DNA of 5,041 bases from Desulfobacterales bacterium (GTDB taxonomy: Bacteria > Desulfobacterota > Desulfobacteria > Desulfobacterales > BuS5), in contig JAGVGX010000232.1 of NCBI GenBank assembly GCA_020056865.1, forward strand, positions 1 through 5,041. The letters are read 5' to 3'. This document shows positions 4,792-5,041 of the stretch, one piece after another. The position numbers were made by a program, and so were the translations under genes. The notes under the pieces were generated by a model. The model saw nothing but the letters and a program-made list of their open reading frames with translations, was not told the origin of the DNA and did no database searches. The stretch's first letter is position 1. Each line of letters starts with the position of its first letter.

Positions 4792-5041
4792 TCCAACAGC
4801 TCCAAACAAAAAACACGAAACAGGAATCATCATTAAAAATATACAGGCATATATACAAATTTCTTTTCCCATAAAATTCCTTAACCAGCGGCTACACGAG
4901 GATGCTAACCGGATTGCAGAAGAGGCTAACTCTATAGCCCGGAGAGCCTTATTTAATTCAAAAACAGCAAATATATGGGCAGCAATAGCAACACCCATTG
5001 CCGCAATAGCTATGTATACAGCATACATAAAAACTCCTTAA
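4784..5041 (+). CDS. Small single-helix membrane protein with heptad-type EAN repeat, function unknown
   Basis: 85 residues if started at ATG 4784, which overlaps the previous stop by 8 bp. In-frame ATGs at 4775 (88 residues) and 4742 (99 residues) are equally possible, and none has a good Shine-Dalgarno sequence. Translation is therefore probably coupled to the upstream gene. A polar N-terminus leads into a helix with seven-residue periodicity: DANRIAE, EANSIAR, RALFNSK (40-60). A C-terminal membrane helix follows (about 64-82), with a short tail. This architecture, a short Glu-Ala-Asn-rich coiled coil directly before a C-terminal helix, is seen in many uncharacterised small bacterial proteins. 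The TAA stop coincides with the start of the predicted attC core, as in cassette 0. No function can be assigned. Confidence 0.65.
   Translation: MNNPTAPNKKHETGIIIKNIQAYIQISFPIKFLNQRLHEDANRIAEEANSIARRALFNSKTANIWAAIATPIAAIAMYTAYIKTP
5036..5041 (+). other. attC: Start of a fifth attC site (truncated by window end)
   Basis: CCTTAA at the very end matches six of the seven bases of CCTTAAC, the core expected from the TTAAGG start of cassette 4. It overlaps the TAA stop codon of the second gene, in the same arrangement as at 99-105. The next base should be C. Confidence 0.55.

Larger units (their letters stand above)
4387..5041 (+). mobile_element. Integron gene cassette 4 (cut by window end)
   Basis: Starts at the attC 4 crossover with TTAAGG, predicting an own core of CCTTAAC. 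The final six bases of the window are CCTTAA, directly at the stop codon of the second gene, so the cassette body is probably complete and only its attC is missing. It carries two overlapping small genes and no visible promoter. Confidence 0.8.

Noticed and set aside
4879..4885. CCTTAAC as the core of the cassette 4 attC
   Set aside because: It matches the expected core, but no GTT follows before the window end, which is more than 150 bases away, and it lies within a reading frame. The copy at 5036 sits at the stop codon as expected.

Overview
This window is a stretch of an integron gene-cassette array. No integrase gene, attI site or Pc promoter lies inside it, so it comes from within or downstream in the array. 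Four complete attC recombination sites (99-231, 605-733, 2222-2294, 4303-4392) separate three complete cassettes, flanked by the 3' end of a fourth (1-225) and most of a fifth (4387-5041). All cassettes are in the same orientation. The assignment rests on an internal check. An attC core pair must match within a cassette: the first six bases of a cassette (after the G of the preceding GTT) should be the reverse complement of its own 7-bp upstream core. This holds exactly for all three complete cassettes: TTATGT/ACATAAC, TTGGGC/GCCCAAC and TTGTAC/GTACAAC. The last cassette starts TTAAGG, and the window ends on CCTTAA, apparently just one base short of its core.

Layout: (0) the C-terminal end of an unidentified ORF with a 9-codon tandem repeat, its stop codon lying inside the attC core. 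(1) Cassette 226-727, a small two- or three-helix membrane protein with a C-terminal coiled coil; its start codon lies in the core site. (2) Cassette 728-2288, a two-gene operon with overlapping ATGA: a short NfeD-family membrane protein and a QmcA/stomatin-type SPFH protein (slipin). (3) Cassette 2289-4386, a 607-residue DUF262-DUF1524 protein of the GmrSD/SspE type (probable anti-phage nuclease), which seems to carry its own sigma70-like promoter and a leader hairpin. (4) Cassette 4387 onward, two overlapping small membrane-protein genes of unknown function.

The organism cannot be named. It is a bacterium; chromosomal (sedentary) integrons of this kind occur in Gammaproteobacteria and several environmental lineages. 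The attC sites differ widely in length (73-133 bp), unlike the uniform repeats of Vibrio arrays. The NfeD-slipin cassette is visibly richer in G+C than its AT-rich neighbours, which fits cassettes collected from different sources.

The genes need not work together: cassettes are acquired independently. The common theme is membrane proteins plus one probable DNA-targeting defence nuclease, which fits the view of integron arrays as stores of defence and accessory functions. The most unusual items are the NfeD-slipin operon packaged as one mobile cassette, the nuclease cassette with its own promoter, and the undescribed two-gene membrane cassette at the end.
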